DNA from: Frankiales bacterium
Lineage (GTDB): Bacteria > Actinomycetota > Actinomycetes > Mycobacteriales > SCTD01
Assembly: GCA_025966295.1 (NCBI GenBank)
Contig: JAOPVD010000150.1
Span: 1-11,418 of the forward strand
Length of the DNA: 11,418 nucleotides
Direction of reading: 5' to 3'
Part shown: positions 1 to 7,515 of the stretch, one piece after another
How the letters are laid out: the number at the start of each line of letters is the position of its first letter
How positions within the stretch are numbered: the first letter of the stretch is position 1
Made by a program: the position numbers and the translations under genes
The notes under the pieces: generated by a model
Database searches by the model: none
Seen by the model: only the letters and a program-made list of their open reading frames with translations
What the model was told of the DNA's origin: nothing

Positions 1-341
1 GCAGACGGGGCAGTCCAGCGGGTGGTTGATGAGCAGCAGCTCGAGGGTGCCGCGCTGCGCCTTCTCGGCCACCGGCGAGGTCAGCTGGGTGCGGACGACC
101 ATGCCCTCGGTGACCGTCGTGGTGCAGGACGCGAGCGGCTTGCGCTGGCCCTCGACCTCGACGATGCACTGGCGGCAGGCGCCCACCGGGTCGAGCAGCG
201 GGTGGTCGCAGAAGCGCGGGATCTGGATGCCGACGAGCTCGGCGGCCCGGATGACGAGGGTGCCCTTGGGCACCTGCACCTCGAAGCCGTCGATGGTCAG
301 CGTGACGAGGTCGCTCTGGACGGCCACGTCCTGGGTCGCGG

Positions 342-345
<4 letters not shown>
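1..345 (-). CDS. nuoG: NADH-quinone oxidoreductase subunit G, N-terminal part (cut by window edge)
   Basis: This is the first 115 codons of NuoG, the large iron-sulfur subunit of the peripheral arm of complex I, which relays electrons from the NuoE/F module toward the quinone site. The visible part is the ferredoxin-like domain. C46, C57, C60 and C74 have the spacing of the [2Fe-2S] N1b ligands (C-x10-C-x2-C-x13-C). The last residues, HPLDCPVC (H108, C112, C115), begin the His-Cys3 [4Fe-4S] N5 site. The ATG at 345-343 overlaps the nuoF stop as ATGA, so translation is probably coupled. NuoG in actinobacteria is usually around 800 residues, so most of the gene lies left of position 1. The truncation is the window edge, not a mutation. 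Family assignment is very secure. Confidence 0.96.
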
Positions 346-1652
<1,307 letters not shown>

Positions 1653-1653
1653 G

Positions 1654-2379
1654 TCAGGACTCCTTGCCGGGGAAGGCAGGGGCGACGTCGCCGCGCTGCT
1701 TGGCGATCTCGAGGCCCGCGAGGGTGGCCGGGCCGGCCGGCACGCCCTCCTTGCCGAGACCGTCGTTGAAGCCCGCGAGCACCCGGGAGACCTCCTTGAA
1801 GGTCGTCAACGTGGACGGCCCGCGGGTGGGCGGCGGCGGGGCGCCGGCGCGGAGGGCGTCGACGAGCGCGCGCGCCGACTGCGGCGTCTGGTCGTCGTAG
1901 AACTCCCAGTTGACCATCACCACCGGCGCGTAGTCGCACGCCGCGTTGCACTCGAGGTGCTCGAGGCTGACGGTGCCGTCGGGCAGCGTCTCGTTGTGGC
2001 CGATGCCCAGGTGGTCCTTGAGCGAGGCGAAGATCGCGTCGCCGCCGAGGACCGCGCACAGCGTGTTGGTGCAGACCCCGACGTGGTAGTCCCCGGCCGG
2101 CTTGCGGCGGTACATCGTGTAGAAGGTCGCGACCGCGCCGACCTCGGCCTTGGTGAGGGCGAGCTCCTCGGCGCACAGCGCGATGCCGGCCGGCGAGACA
2201 TAGCCCTGCACCGACTGCACCAGGTGCAGCATCGGGAGCAGCGCCGACCGCGGCTTCGGGTAGCGGGCGATGATCTCGCGCGCCTCCGCCCGCGTCTGCT
2301 CGGTCAGGGGCGGGATGCCGTCGGGGACCACAGTGGTCTCCGGCAGGCCGAGGCCGACAACATTTCCAGGCGCGTCCAC
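1654..2379 (-). CDS. nuoE: NADH-quinone oxidoreductase subunit E ([2Fe-2S] thioredoxin-like)
   Basis: NuoE (241 aa) is the 24-kDa-type subunit that pairs with NuoF and carries the off-pathway [2Fe-2S] cluster N1a. Ligands C103, C108, C144 and C148 are visible with the family spacing (C-x4-C-x35-C-x3-C). The N-terminal helical part, with PKPRSALLPMLHLVQ at 41-55, is also typical. After the core (to about residue 178) comes a proline-rich linker (PPPPT) and a tail of about 55 residues, which E. coli NuoE lacks but actinobacterial forms often have. The GTG start directly abuts the nuoD TAA with no gap and in the same frame. A GGTGGAG stretch in the end of nuoD, 11 bases upstream, is the likely ribosome-binding site. 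No better ATG start is available in this frame. Confidence 0.96.
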   Translation of the reverse strand: MDAPGNVVGLGLPETTVVPDGIPPLTEQTRAEAREIIARYPKPRSALLPMLHLVQSVQGYVSPAGIALCAEELALTKAEVGAVATFYTMYRRKPAGDYHVGVCTNTLCAVLGGDAIFASLKDHLGIGHNETLPDGTVSLEHLECNAACDYAPVVMVNWEFYDDQTPQSARALVDALRAGAPPPPTRGPSTLTTFKEVSRVLAGFNDGLGKEGVPAGPATLAGLEIAKQRGDVAPAFPGKES

Positions 2380-3705
2380 TTAGCGGTCCACTCCACCCAT
2401 GACGGGGTCGATCGAGGCGACGGCCGCGATGGCGTCCGCGAGGAGCGCGCCCTCGCACATGGCCGACGCGGCCTGCAGGTTGACGAAGCTTGGCTCGCGG
2501 ACGTGGACGCGGAACGGCCGCGTGCCCCCGTCGCTCACCGCGTGCACCCCGAGCTCGCCGCGGGGCGACTCGATGGCGCTGTAGACCTGACCGGCCGGGA
2601 CCCGGAAGCCCTCGGTCACCAGCTTGAAGTGGTGGATGAGCGCCTCCATCGAGGTGCCCATGATCTTCTTGACGTGGTCGAGGGACTGGCCCATGCCGTC
2701 GCTGCCCAGCGCCAGCTGCGCCGGCCAGCCGATCTTCTTGTCCTGGACCATGACCGGCCCGGGCGCGAGCCGGTCGAGCGCCTGCTCCACGATCTTGAGC
2801 GACTCGTGGATCTCGCGCAGCCGTACCCGGAAGCGGGCCCAGGCGTCGGCGCCGGTCTCGGTCGGCACGTCGAACTCGTAGTTCTCGTAGCCGCAGTAGG
2901 GCTCCACCTTGCGCAGGTCCCAGGCCAGCCCGGCCGACCGCAGGATCGGGCCGGTGACGCCCAGGGCGAGGCAGCCCTGCAGGTCCAGGTAGGCGACGTC
3001 CTGGGTGCGCTTCTGCCAGATCGGGTTGCCGGTCAGCAGGTCGTCGTACCCGGGCAGCCGCTCGGGCAGCACCTTGAGCAGCTCGCGGACCTTCTCGACC
3101 GCGCCCGGGGGCAGGTCCTGCGCCACGCCGCCGGGGCGGACGTAGGCGTGGTTCATGCGCAGCCCGGTGATGGTCTCGAGCACGTCCAGGACCAGCTCGC
3201 GCTCCCGGAAGCCGTTGGTCATGGCGGTCAGCGCGCCGAGCTCCATGCCACCGGTCGCCAGCCACACCAGGTGCGAGGCGATCCGGTTCAGCTCCATGCA
3301 GAGCACCCGGATGGTCTGCGCCCGCTCCGGCACCTCGACGCCGAGCAGCTTCTCGACCGCCAGGCAGTACGCCGTCTCGTTGAAGATCGGCGCCAGGTAG
3401 TCCATGCGCGTCACGAAGGTGACGCCCTGCGTCCAGTTCCGGTACTCCATGTTCTTCTCGATGCCGGTGTGCAGGTAGCCGATCACCGTGCGCGCACTGG
3501 TGACCGTCTCCCCCTCCAGCTCGAGGACGAGCCGGAGCACGCCGTGCGTCGAGGGGTGCTGCGGGCCCATGTTGACGACCATCCGCTGGTCGTCGGCGGC
3601 CCCCGCGATCACGCTGTCCCAGTCGCCACCGGTGACGGTGTAGACGGTGCCCTCGGTGGTCTGCCGCTCACCGGCGGCGTACGGGTCGCTGTCGAGGGTC
3701 GTCAC
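2380..3705 (-). CDS. nuoD: NADH-quinone oxidoreductase subunit D (quinone-site 49-kDa subunit)
   Basis: NuoD (441 aa) forms, with NuoB, the menaquinone reduction cavity of complex I and descends from the large subunit of [NiFe]-hydrogenases, without the metal site. The signature NMGPQHPSTHGVLRL is at residues 45-59, followed by GYLHTGIEKNMEYR (76-89) and RMDYL (100-104). By recalled alignment to the Thermus Nqo4 subunit, H54 and Y103 correspond to its quinone headgroup ligands H38 and Y87. The C-terminus ...DPVMGGVDR is the standard family ending. The GTG start is chosen because it overlaps the nuoC stop as GTGA and has an AGGAGG site 8 bases upstream (3714-3719). It is a separate gene from nuoC, unlike the nuoCD fusion of E. 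coli. Confidence 0.98.
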   Translation of the reverse strand: MTTLDSDPYAAGERQTTEGTVYTVTGGDWDSVIAGAADDQRMVVNMGPQHPSTHGVLRLVLELEGETVTSARTVIGYLHTGIEKNMEYRNWTQGVTFVTRMDYLAPIFNETAYCLAVEKLLGVEVPERAQTIRVLCMELNRIASHLVWLATGGMELGALTAMTNGFRERELVLDVLETITGLRMNHAYVRPGGVAQDLPPGAVEKVRELLKVLPERLPGYDDLLTGNPIWQKRTQDVAYLDLQGCLALGVTGPILRSAGLAWDLRKVEPYCGYENYEFDVPTETGADAWARFRVRLREIHESLKIVEQALDRLAPGPVMVQDKKIGWPAQLALGSDGMGQSLDHVKKIMGTSMEALIHHFKLVTEGFRVPAGQVYSAIESPRGELGVHAVSDGGTRPFRVHVREPSFVNLQAASAMCEGALLADAIAAVASIDPVMGGVDR

Positions 3706-4445
3706 GCGTACGCCCTCCTCTCGTCCGGCGGCGGGATGCTCGCGCCCTTGTACTCGACCGGGATGCCGCCGAGCGGGTAGTCCTTGCGCTGCGGGTGGCC
3801 GTCCCAGTCGTCCGGCATGAGGATCCGGGTCAGCGCCGGGTGGCCGTCGAAGACGATCCCGAACATGTCGTAGGCCTCGCGCTCCTGGAAGTCCGCGGTC
3901 GGGTAGACCGACGTGACCGAGGGCAGGTGCGGGTCCTCGACCGTGACTGCCGCCTCGACGCGCAGCCGCCGGCGGTAGGTCAGCGAGGTGAAGTGGTAGA
4001 CGGCGTGCAGCCGCGCCTCCTGCGCCGGGTAGTCCACGCCGGACACCGACGACAGCAGCTCGAAGCGCAGGTCGGGGTCGTCGCGCAGGACCTGGGCGAC
4101 CTCCCGGACGGCCTGCGGCCGGACGTGGATGGTGAGCTCGCCGCGGTCGACGACGACCCGCAGGACGTGGTCGCCGAAGCCGGGCCAGGCCGCCTCGAGG
4201 GCGTCGGTGGCCTCGTCGAACCAGCCGCCGTACGGCTTGGGAGTCCCGAGCGCCGCGTCGGCGCGCGGGACCAGGCCGCCGAAGCCGCTGGTGTCGCTGC
4301 CGAAGACGGCGCCGAACAGGTCCTGCCCGCTCGTGGCGACCGCCTCGGCGGGGGTGACGGCGGACGGCGTCAGGTGCGTGCCGCCGGTGCTGGCGGCCCC
4401 GGTCGGGTCGGCCTCACCGGAGGGGGTGACAGTGCCCTCGCTCAT
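3702..4445 (-). CDS. nuoC: NADH-quinone oxidoreductase subunit C (30-kDa subunit)
   Basis: NuoC (247 aa) is a structural subunit of the complex I connecting module with no cofactor; it braces NuoD and NuoB on the cytoplasmic side. The 30-kDa subunit signature is clear: EREAYDMFGIVFDGHP at about 188-203, then RILMPDDWDGHPQRKDYPLGG at about 207-227. The conserved fold starts near residue 70. The first 70 residues are rich in Thr, Ser, Ala and Gly, look disordered, and are an N-terminal extension commonly seen in actinobacterial NuoC. The ATG overlaps the nuoB stop (ATGA) and the stop overlaps the nuoD GTG, so the gene sits in a chain of translationally coupled reading frames. Identity is secure; only the role of the extension is unclear. 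Confidence 0.97.
   Translation of the reverse strand: MSEGTVTPSGEADPTGAASTGGTHLTPSAVTPAEAVATSGQDLFGAVFGSDTSGFGGLVPRADAALGTPKPYGGWFDEATDALEAAWPGFGDHVLRVVVDRGELTIHVRPQAVREVAQVLRDDPDLRFELLSSVSGVDYPAQEARLHAVYHFTSLTYRRRLRVEAAVTVEDPHLPSVTSVYPTADFQEREAYDMFGIVFDGHPALTRILMPDDWDGHPQRKDYPLGGIPVEYKGASIPPPDERRAYA
3714..3719 (-). promoter_or_regulatory. Ribosome-binding site of nuoD
   Basis: AGGAGG on the minus strand inside the last codons of nuoC, 8 bases before the GTG of nuoD. It fixes the choice of a GTG start that overlaps the nuoC stop. Confidence 0.8.
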
Positions 4446-5023
4446 GCCTCACTCGCAGCCCGGGCGGCCTTCTTGCCGTCCTTGGTGTAGCGGACCGAGC
4501 TGGCAACGAGCTCGCGCGGCTGGTAGTCGTGCAGCTCGCGACGACGCGCGTTGGCGCCGAGCGGCTCCTCCATGATCTTGTCGTGCAGCTTGAGGATCGC
4601 GTCGATGAGCATCTCCGGGCGCGGCGGGCAGCCGGGCAGGTAGATGTCGACGGGCACGATGTGGTCGACGCCCTGGACGATCGCGTAGTTGTTGAACATG
4701 CCGCCGGAGCTGGCGCACACGCCCATCGCGATGACCCACTTGGGCTCCGGCATCTGGTCGTAGATCTGCCGCACGACCGGCGCCATTTTCTGCGACACCC
4801 GGCCCGCGACGATCATGAGGTCGGCCTGCCGCGGCGAGGCGCGGAAGACCTCCATGCCGAAGCGCGCGAGGTCGTAGCGGCCGGCGCCGGTCGCCATCAT
4901 CTCGATGGCGCAGCACGCCAGGCCGAACGTCGCCGGCCACAGCGAGGACTTGCGCGACCAGTTGACGACCTTCTCGACGCTCGTCAGGACGATGCCGCTG
5001 GGGAGCTTCTCTTCCAGACCCAT
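4442..5023 (-). CDS. nuoB: NADH-quinone oxidoreductase subunit B ([4Fe-4S] N2 subunit)
   Basis: NuoB (193 aa) carries cluster N2, the last iron-sulfur centre before menaquinone in complex I. The four ligands are seen as the tandem pair C37-C38 (GLACCAIEMM), C103 (GVCASSGGMFNNY) and C132 (YLPGCPPRPE), all characteristic of the subunit. The ATG at 5023-5021 (MGLEEKLPSGIVLT...) is preferred over an in-frame start 13 codons upstream at 5062. It matches the usual actinobacterial N-terminus (MGxEEKLPSG) and leaves a 4-base gap after nuoA, whereas the longer form would overlap nuoA by 35 bases. No strong ribosome-binding site precedes it, so translation is probably coupled to nuoA. The stop overlaps the nuoC ATG. 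Confidence 0.97.
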   Translation of the reverse strand: MGLEEKLPSGIVLTSVEKVVNWSRKSSLWPATFGLACCAIEMMATGAGRYDLARFGMEVFRASPRQADLMIVAGRVSQKMAPVVRQIYDQMPEPKWVIAMGVCASSGGMFNNYAIVQGVDHIVPVDIYLPGCPPRPEMLIDAILKLHDKIMEEPLGANARRRELHDYQPRELVASSVRYTKDGKKAARAASEA

Positions 5024-5027
5024 AGGA

Positions 5028-5390
5028 CTAGTCCCACTCCAGACCGCCGCGCCGCCAGACATAGGCGTACGCGACGAAGACGGTGCCGATGAACAGGACC
5101 ATCTCGACCAGGCCGAACAGGCCGAGCTGACCGAAGGCCACGGCCCATGGGTAGAGGAAGATGATCTCGATGTCGAAGACGATGAACAGCATCGCCGTCA
5201 GGTAGAACTTGATCGGGAACCGGCCGCCGCCCATGGGCTGCGGGGTCGGCTCGATCCCGCACTCGTAGGCGTCGTACTTGGCCCGGTTGTAGCGCTTGGG
5301 CCCGGTGAAGGTCGCGGCGCCGACCGAGAAGGCGGCGAAGCCGAAGGCGAGCACGAACAGCACGATGATCGGCAAGTAGTACTGCAGCAC
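5028..5390 (-). CDS. nuoA: NADH-quinone oxidoreductase subunit A (membrane subunit)
   Basis: NuoA (120 aa) is a small membrane subunit of complex I at the junction between the peripheral and membrane arms. Three hydrophobic helices can be seen at about residues 5-26, 62-84 and 88-112. The cytoplasmic loop has the family motif KYDAYECGIEP (38-48), and helix 2 carries acidic residues in FIVFDIEIIFLYPWA. It is the first gene of the nuo run. The GTG start is chosen because an AGGAGG sequence lies 10 bases upstream and the first helix begins at once. An 82-base gap separates it from the reductase gene upstream on the same strand, so it could be co-transcribed with that gene or have its own promoter. 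Confidence 0.96.
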   Translation of the reverse strand: MLQYYLPIIVLFVLAFGFAAFSVGAATFTGPKRYNRAKYDAYECGIEPTPQPMGGGRFPIKFYLTAMLFIVFDIEIIFLYPWAVAFGQLGLFGLVEMVLFIGTVFVAYAYVWRRGGLEWD

Positions 5391-5400
5391 GCTCGTGCTC

Positions 5401-5406
5401 CCTCCT
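5401..5406 (-). promoter_or_regulatory. Ribosome-binding site of nuoA
   Basis: AGGAGG on the minus strand, 10 bases before the nuoA GTG, with a further GGGAG overlapping it toward the start. It supports GTG at 5390 as the nuoA start, where no ATG is available. Confidence 0.75.
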
Positions 5407-5427
5407 GTTGTGTCGTCGCCGGGTGGT

Positions 5428-5440
5428 GCGCGTCACGCGC
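5428..5440. repeat. 13-base palindrome upstream of nuoA (possible operator)
   Basis: GCGCGT-C-ACGCGC is a perfect inverted repeat with a one-base centre, lying 38-50 bases before the nuoA start. Its position suits an operator or part of an internal promoter. As RNA it could form only a short 5-base-pair stem. A weak -10-like TAGGCT (minus strand, 5454-5449) lies just upstream, without a recognisable -35 box. CG-rich palindromes also arise by chance in DNA of this composition, so the call is tentative. Confidence 0.3.
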
Positions 5441-5472
5441 CGCCTGGCAGCCTACGGGTTTGAGTCGTCGGC

Positions 5473-6732
5473 TCAGGCCGCGGGGGCGACCTTGACCAGG
5501 CCGTTGACGACCCGGTCCAGGGCGTCCCCACCACGGGGGTCCGTGAGGTTGGCCAGGAGCTTCAAGGTGAACTTCATGAGCAGCGGCCGCGGTAGGCCGT
5601 ACTTCGTCGCGACCTTCATGACCTGGGGGTTGCCGATGAGCGACACGAAGACCCGGCCGAGCGTGAAGTAGCCGCCGTAGGTCGCCTTCATGGCCGCGGG
5701 GTAGGCCTGCAGGGCCCGCTCGCGCGCCGGCCCCTCCGGCCGGGCCAGGGCCTGGACGGCGACCTCGGCCGCCAGGCGGCCGGACTCCATCGCGTACGCG
5801 ATGCCCTCGCCGTTGAACGGGTTGACCGCGCCGGCGGCGTCGCCGACGAGCAGCATCCCGTCGCGGTAGTGCGGCTGCCGGTTGAACCCCATGGGCAGCG
5901 CAGCGCCGCGGATCGGGCCGCGGGCGTGCTCCTCGTCGTACTGCCACTCCGGCGGCATGGACGAGGTCCAGCGGGCCATCAGGTCCCGGTAGTTGGTGTC
6001 CTGCCAGGCCTTGGTGGTGTTGAGGATGCCGAGCCCGACGTTGGACGTGCCGTCGCCGACGCCGAAGACCCAGCCGTAGCCGGGGAGCAGGTCGCCGGTG
6101 GGGGTGCGCAGCTCGAGCCAGGACTCGAGCATGTCGTCGTCGTGGCGGGGGCTCTCGTAGTAGCGCCGGACGGCCACGCCCATGGGGCGGTCGTCGCGCT
6201 TGTTGATCCCCTGGGAGATGGCGAGCCGCGCGCTGACGCCGTCGCACGCGATCGTGAGCGGCGCGCGGTAGGTCGTCGCGGTCTTCTCCGGGCCCACCTT
6301 GGCGCTCACGCCGACGATCCGGCCGTTCTCCACGACCGGGCCGGTGACGTTGGTCAGGGTCTGCAGGCGGGCGCCGGCCTTTTGTGCGTTCTGCGCCAGC
6401 AGGTCGTCGAAGTCCAGCCGCGGCCGGACCAGCCCGTAGTTGGGGTAGGACGCGAGGTCCGGCCAGGGCAGCTCGAGCTGCACGCCGCCGCCGAGGATGC
6501 GCAGGCCGCGGTTGTGGATGAACCCGTTGGCCGGGCTGGTGTCGATGCCCATGTCGACGAGGGTCTTCACGGCGCGCGGGGTGAGGCCGTCGCCGCAGAC
6601 CTTCTCGCGGGGGAAGCTGGTCTTCTCGAGCAGCAGGACATCGAGGCCGGCCTGCGCCAGGGCGTGCGCGGTCGAGCTGCCGCCAGGGCCGGCGCCGACG
6701 ACGATGACGTCGGCGTCCTGCTGCGCGGTCAC
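5473..6732 (-). CDS. Geranylgeranyl reductase family flavoprotein (possible menaquinone side-chain reductase)
   Basis: This 419-aa FAD enzyme belongs to the geranylgeranyl reductase family, which saturates isoprenoid double bonds. The N-terminal Rossmann motif VVGAGPGG is at residues 11-18, and the ribose-binding acid ends GLDVLLLEK (29-37). The family motif FPREKVCGDGLTPR is at 40-53, and the second FAD motif LVGDAAGAVNPFNGEG at about 295-310. Its position between menG and nuoA suggests partial reduction of the menaquinone prenyl tail, as MenJ does in mycobacteria. Other isoprenoid substrates are possible. The preferred GTG (6732) has AGGGAGAG just upstream and leaves 9 residues before the FAD strand. 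A GTG at 6765, preceded by GGAG at 8 bases, would add 11 residues and put the inverted repeat inside the gene, so the start is uncertain. The stop is at 5473-5475. Confidence 0.9.
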   Translation of the reverse strand: MTAQQDADVIVVGAGPGGSSTAHALAQAGLDVLLLEKTSFPREKVCGDGLTPRAVKTLVDMGIDTSPANGFIHNRGLRILGGGVQLELPWPDLASYPNYGLVRPRLDFDDLLAQNAQKAGARLQTLTNVTGPVVENGRIVGVSAKVGPEKTATTYRAPLTIACDGVSARLAISQGINKRDDRPMGVAVRRYYESPRHDDDMLESWLELRTPTGDLLPGYGWVFGVGDGTSNVGLGILNTTKAWQDTNYRDLMARWTSSMPPEWQYDEEHARGPIRGAALPMGFNRQPHYRDGMLLVGDAAGAVNPFNGEGIAYAMESGRLAAEVAVQALARPEGPARERALQAYPAAMKATYGGYFTLGRVFVSLIGNPQVMKVATKYGLPRPLLMKFTLKLLANLTDPRGGDALDRVVNGLVKVAPAA

Positions 6733-6744
6733 GTGGCTCTCCCT

Positions 6745-6772
6745 CTCGCTTGTGAATGTTTTCACGAGCGAG
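6745..6772. promoter_or_regulatory. Probable Rex (NADH/NAD+ sensor) operator
   Basis: The plus strand reads TGTGAA-TGTT-TTCACG at 6751-6766. The minus strand, CGTGAAAACATTCACA, differs from the known actinobacterial Rex operator TGTGAACNNNTTCACA at two positions (1 and 7). The symmetry extends outward to 12-base arms (6745-6756 and 6761-6772) with one mismatch. No T-run follows on either strand, which argues against a terminator. The site begins a few bases after the expected transcription start of the reductase gene, a position where a repressor would block transcription. Rex is known to control respiratory genes including nuo in Streptomyces; control here is inferred. Confidence 0.65.
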
Positions 6773-6777
6773 GCTCC

Positions 6778-6806
6778 AGTGTAGAGCCCGCTGATCTCCC
6801 CGCCAC
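6778..6806 (-). promoter_or_regulatory. Putative promoter of the reductase gene, possibly also of nuo
   Basis: The minus strand has TACACT (6783-6778), a good match to the TANNNT -10 box of actinobacterial housekeeping promoters. At a 17-base spacing the -35 hexamer would be GTGGCG (6806-6801), a poor match to TTGACA. Transcription would start near 6771, at the edge of the Rex-like operator. The call rests on the -10 box and its placement in the 86-base gap after menG. Confidence 0.45.
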
Positions 6807-6818
6807 ACCCCCCAGGGG

Positions 6819-7508
6819 CTAGCTGGGGTTGCTGCCGCGGTGCAGGGCGACGATGCCACCGGTCAGGTCGCGCCAGCCGACCTGACCCCAGCCGGCCCGC
6901 TGCAGCTCCGCGGCCAGCCCGGCCTGGTCGGGCCAGGCCCGGATCGACTCGGCCAGGTAGACGTAGGCCGCCGGGTCGCTGCTCACCCGGGTCGCCACCG
7001 CCGGCAGCAGCCGCATCAGGTACTCGACGTAGAGGGTGCGCAACGCCTTCCTGGTGGGGTGGCTGAACTCGCAGACCACCAGCCGGCCGCCGGGCTTGGT
7101 GACCCGGCGCAGTTCGCGCAGCGCCAGCCCGGTGTCCGAGGTGTTGCGCAGCCCGAACGAGATCGTCACCGCGTCGAAGGACGCGTCCGCGAACGGCAGC
7201 CGCAGCGCGTCGCCGGCCACCAGGTCGACGCCCTTGCCGCGGCCGATCCGGAGCATCCCGAGCGAGAAGTCGCAGCCAACGACGCGGGCCCCGCTGCGGG
7301 CCAGCGCCACGCTGCTGGTCGCGGTACCGGCCGCGAGGTCCAGCACGGTCTCGCCGGGCTGCAGCGCCAGGGCGTCGGTGACGGCGGTCCGCCAGCCCCG
7401 GTCCTGGCCGAGCGACAGCACGGTGTTGGTGAGGTCGTACCGGGCCGCCACCTCGTCGAACATCGCGGCGACGTCGGCGGGGTCCTTGTCCAGGGAGGCG
7501 CGGGTCAC
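6819..7508 (-). CDS. menG: Demethylmenaquinone methyltransferase (MenG/UbiE family)
   Basis: This 229-aa SAM-dependent methyltransferase makes the last step of menaquinone synthesis, C-methylation of demethylmenaquinone. Motif I, VLDLAAGTATSS, is at residues 55-66 and the acid of motif II at D80 (GCDFS). The family signatures GDALRLPFADASFDAVTISF (99-118), FGLRN (118-122) and CEFSHP (146-151) follow. The C-terminus YVYLAESIRAWPDQ...AGW is typical. The open frame extends to 7862, but that part is antisense-like sequence over the amidohydrolase gene. The GTG at 7508 gives MTRASLDKDPADVAAMFDEV, which matches homologs, and lies 7 bases after the amidohydrolase stop. The ribosome-binding site is weak. 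Neighbouring menF and menD make menaquinone the likely product, not ubiquinone. Confidence 0.95.
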   Translation of the reverse strand: MTRASLDKDPADVAAMFDEVAARYDLTNTVLSLGQDRGWRTAVTDALALQPGETVLDLAAGTATSSVALARSGARVVGCDFSLGMLRIGRGKGVDLVAGDALRLPFADASFDAVTISFGLRNTSDTGLALRELRRVTKPGGRLVVCEFSHPTRKALRTLYVEYLMRLLPAVATRVSSDPAAYVYLAESIRAWPDQAGLAAELQRAGWGQVGWRDLTGGIVALHRGSNPS

Positions 7509-7515
7509 CGGTCCA

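Noticed and set aside
5024..5062. Upstream start of nuoB at 5062, adding 13 residues
   Set aside because: It would overlap nuoA by 35 bases, and the family N-terminus begins at MGLEEKLPSG.
6733..6765. Eleven-residue longer N-terminus of the reductase starting at 6765
   Set aside because: It has a possible GGAG site, but the residues look unlike homologs and the start would fall inside the Rex-like repeat. It is kept only as an alternative in the reductase entry.
6810..6828. Hairpin CCCCAG / CTGGGG over the menG stop as a terminator
   Set aside because: It has only six base pairs, partly inside the coding region, and no T-run follows on the minus strand. It could be chance in GC-rich DNA.
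5198..6859. Minus-strand 553-codon open frame across the reductase and nuoA
   Set aside because: It is a frame-shifted reading of two real genes with intact motifs, and shows no domain of its own.
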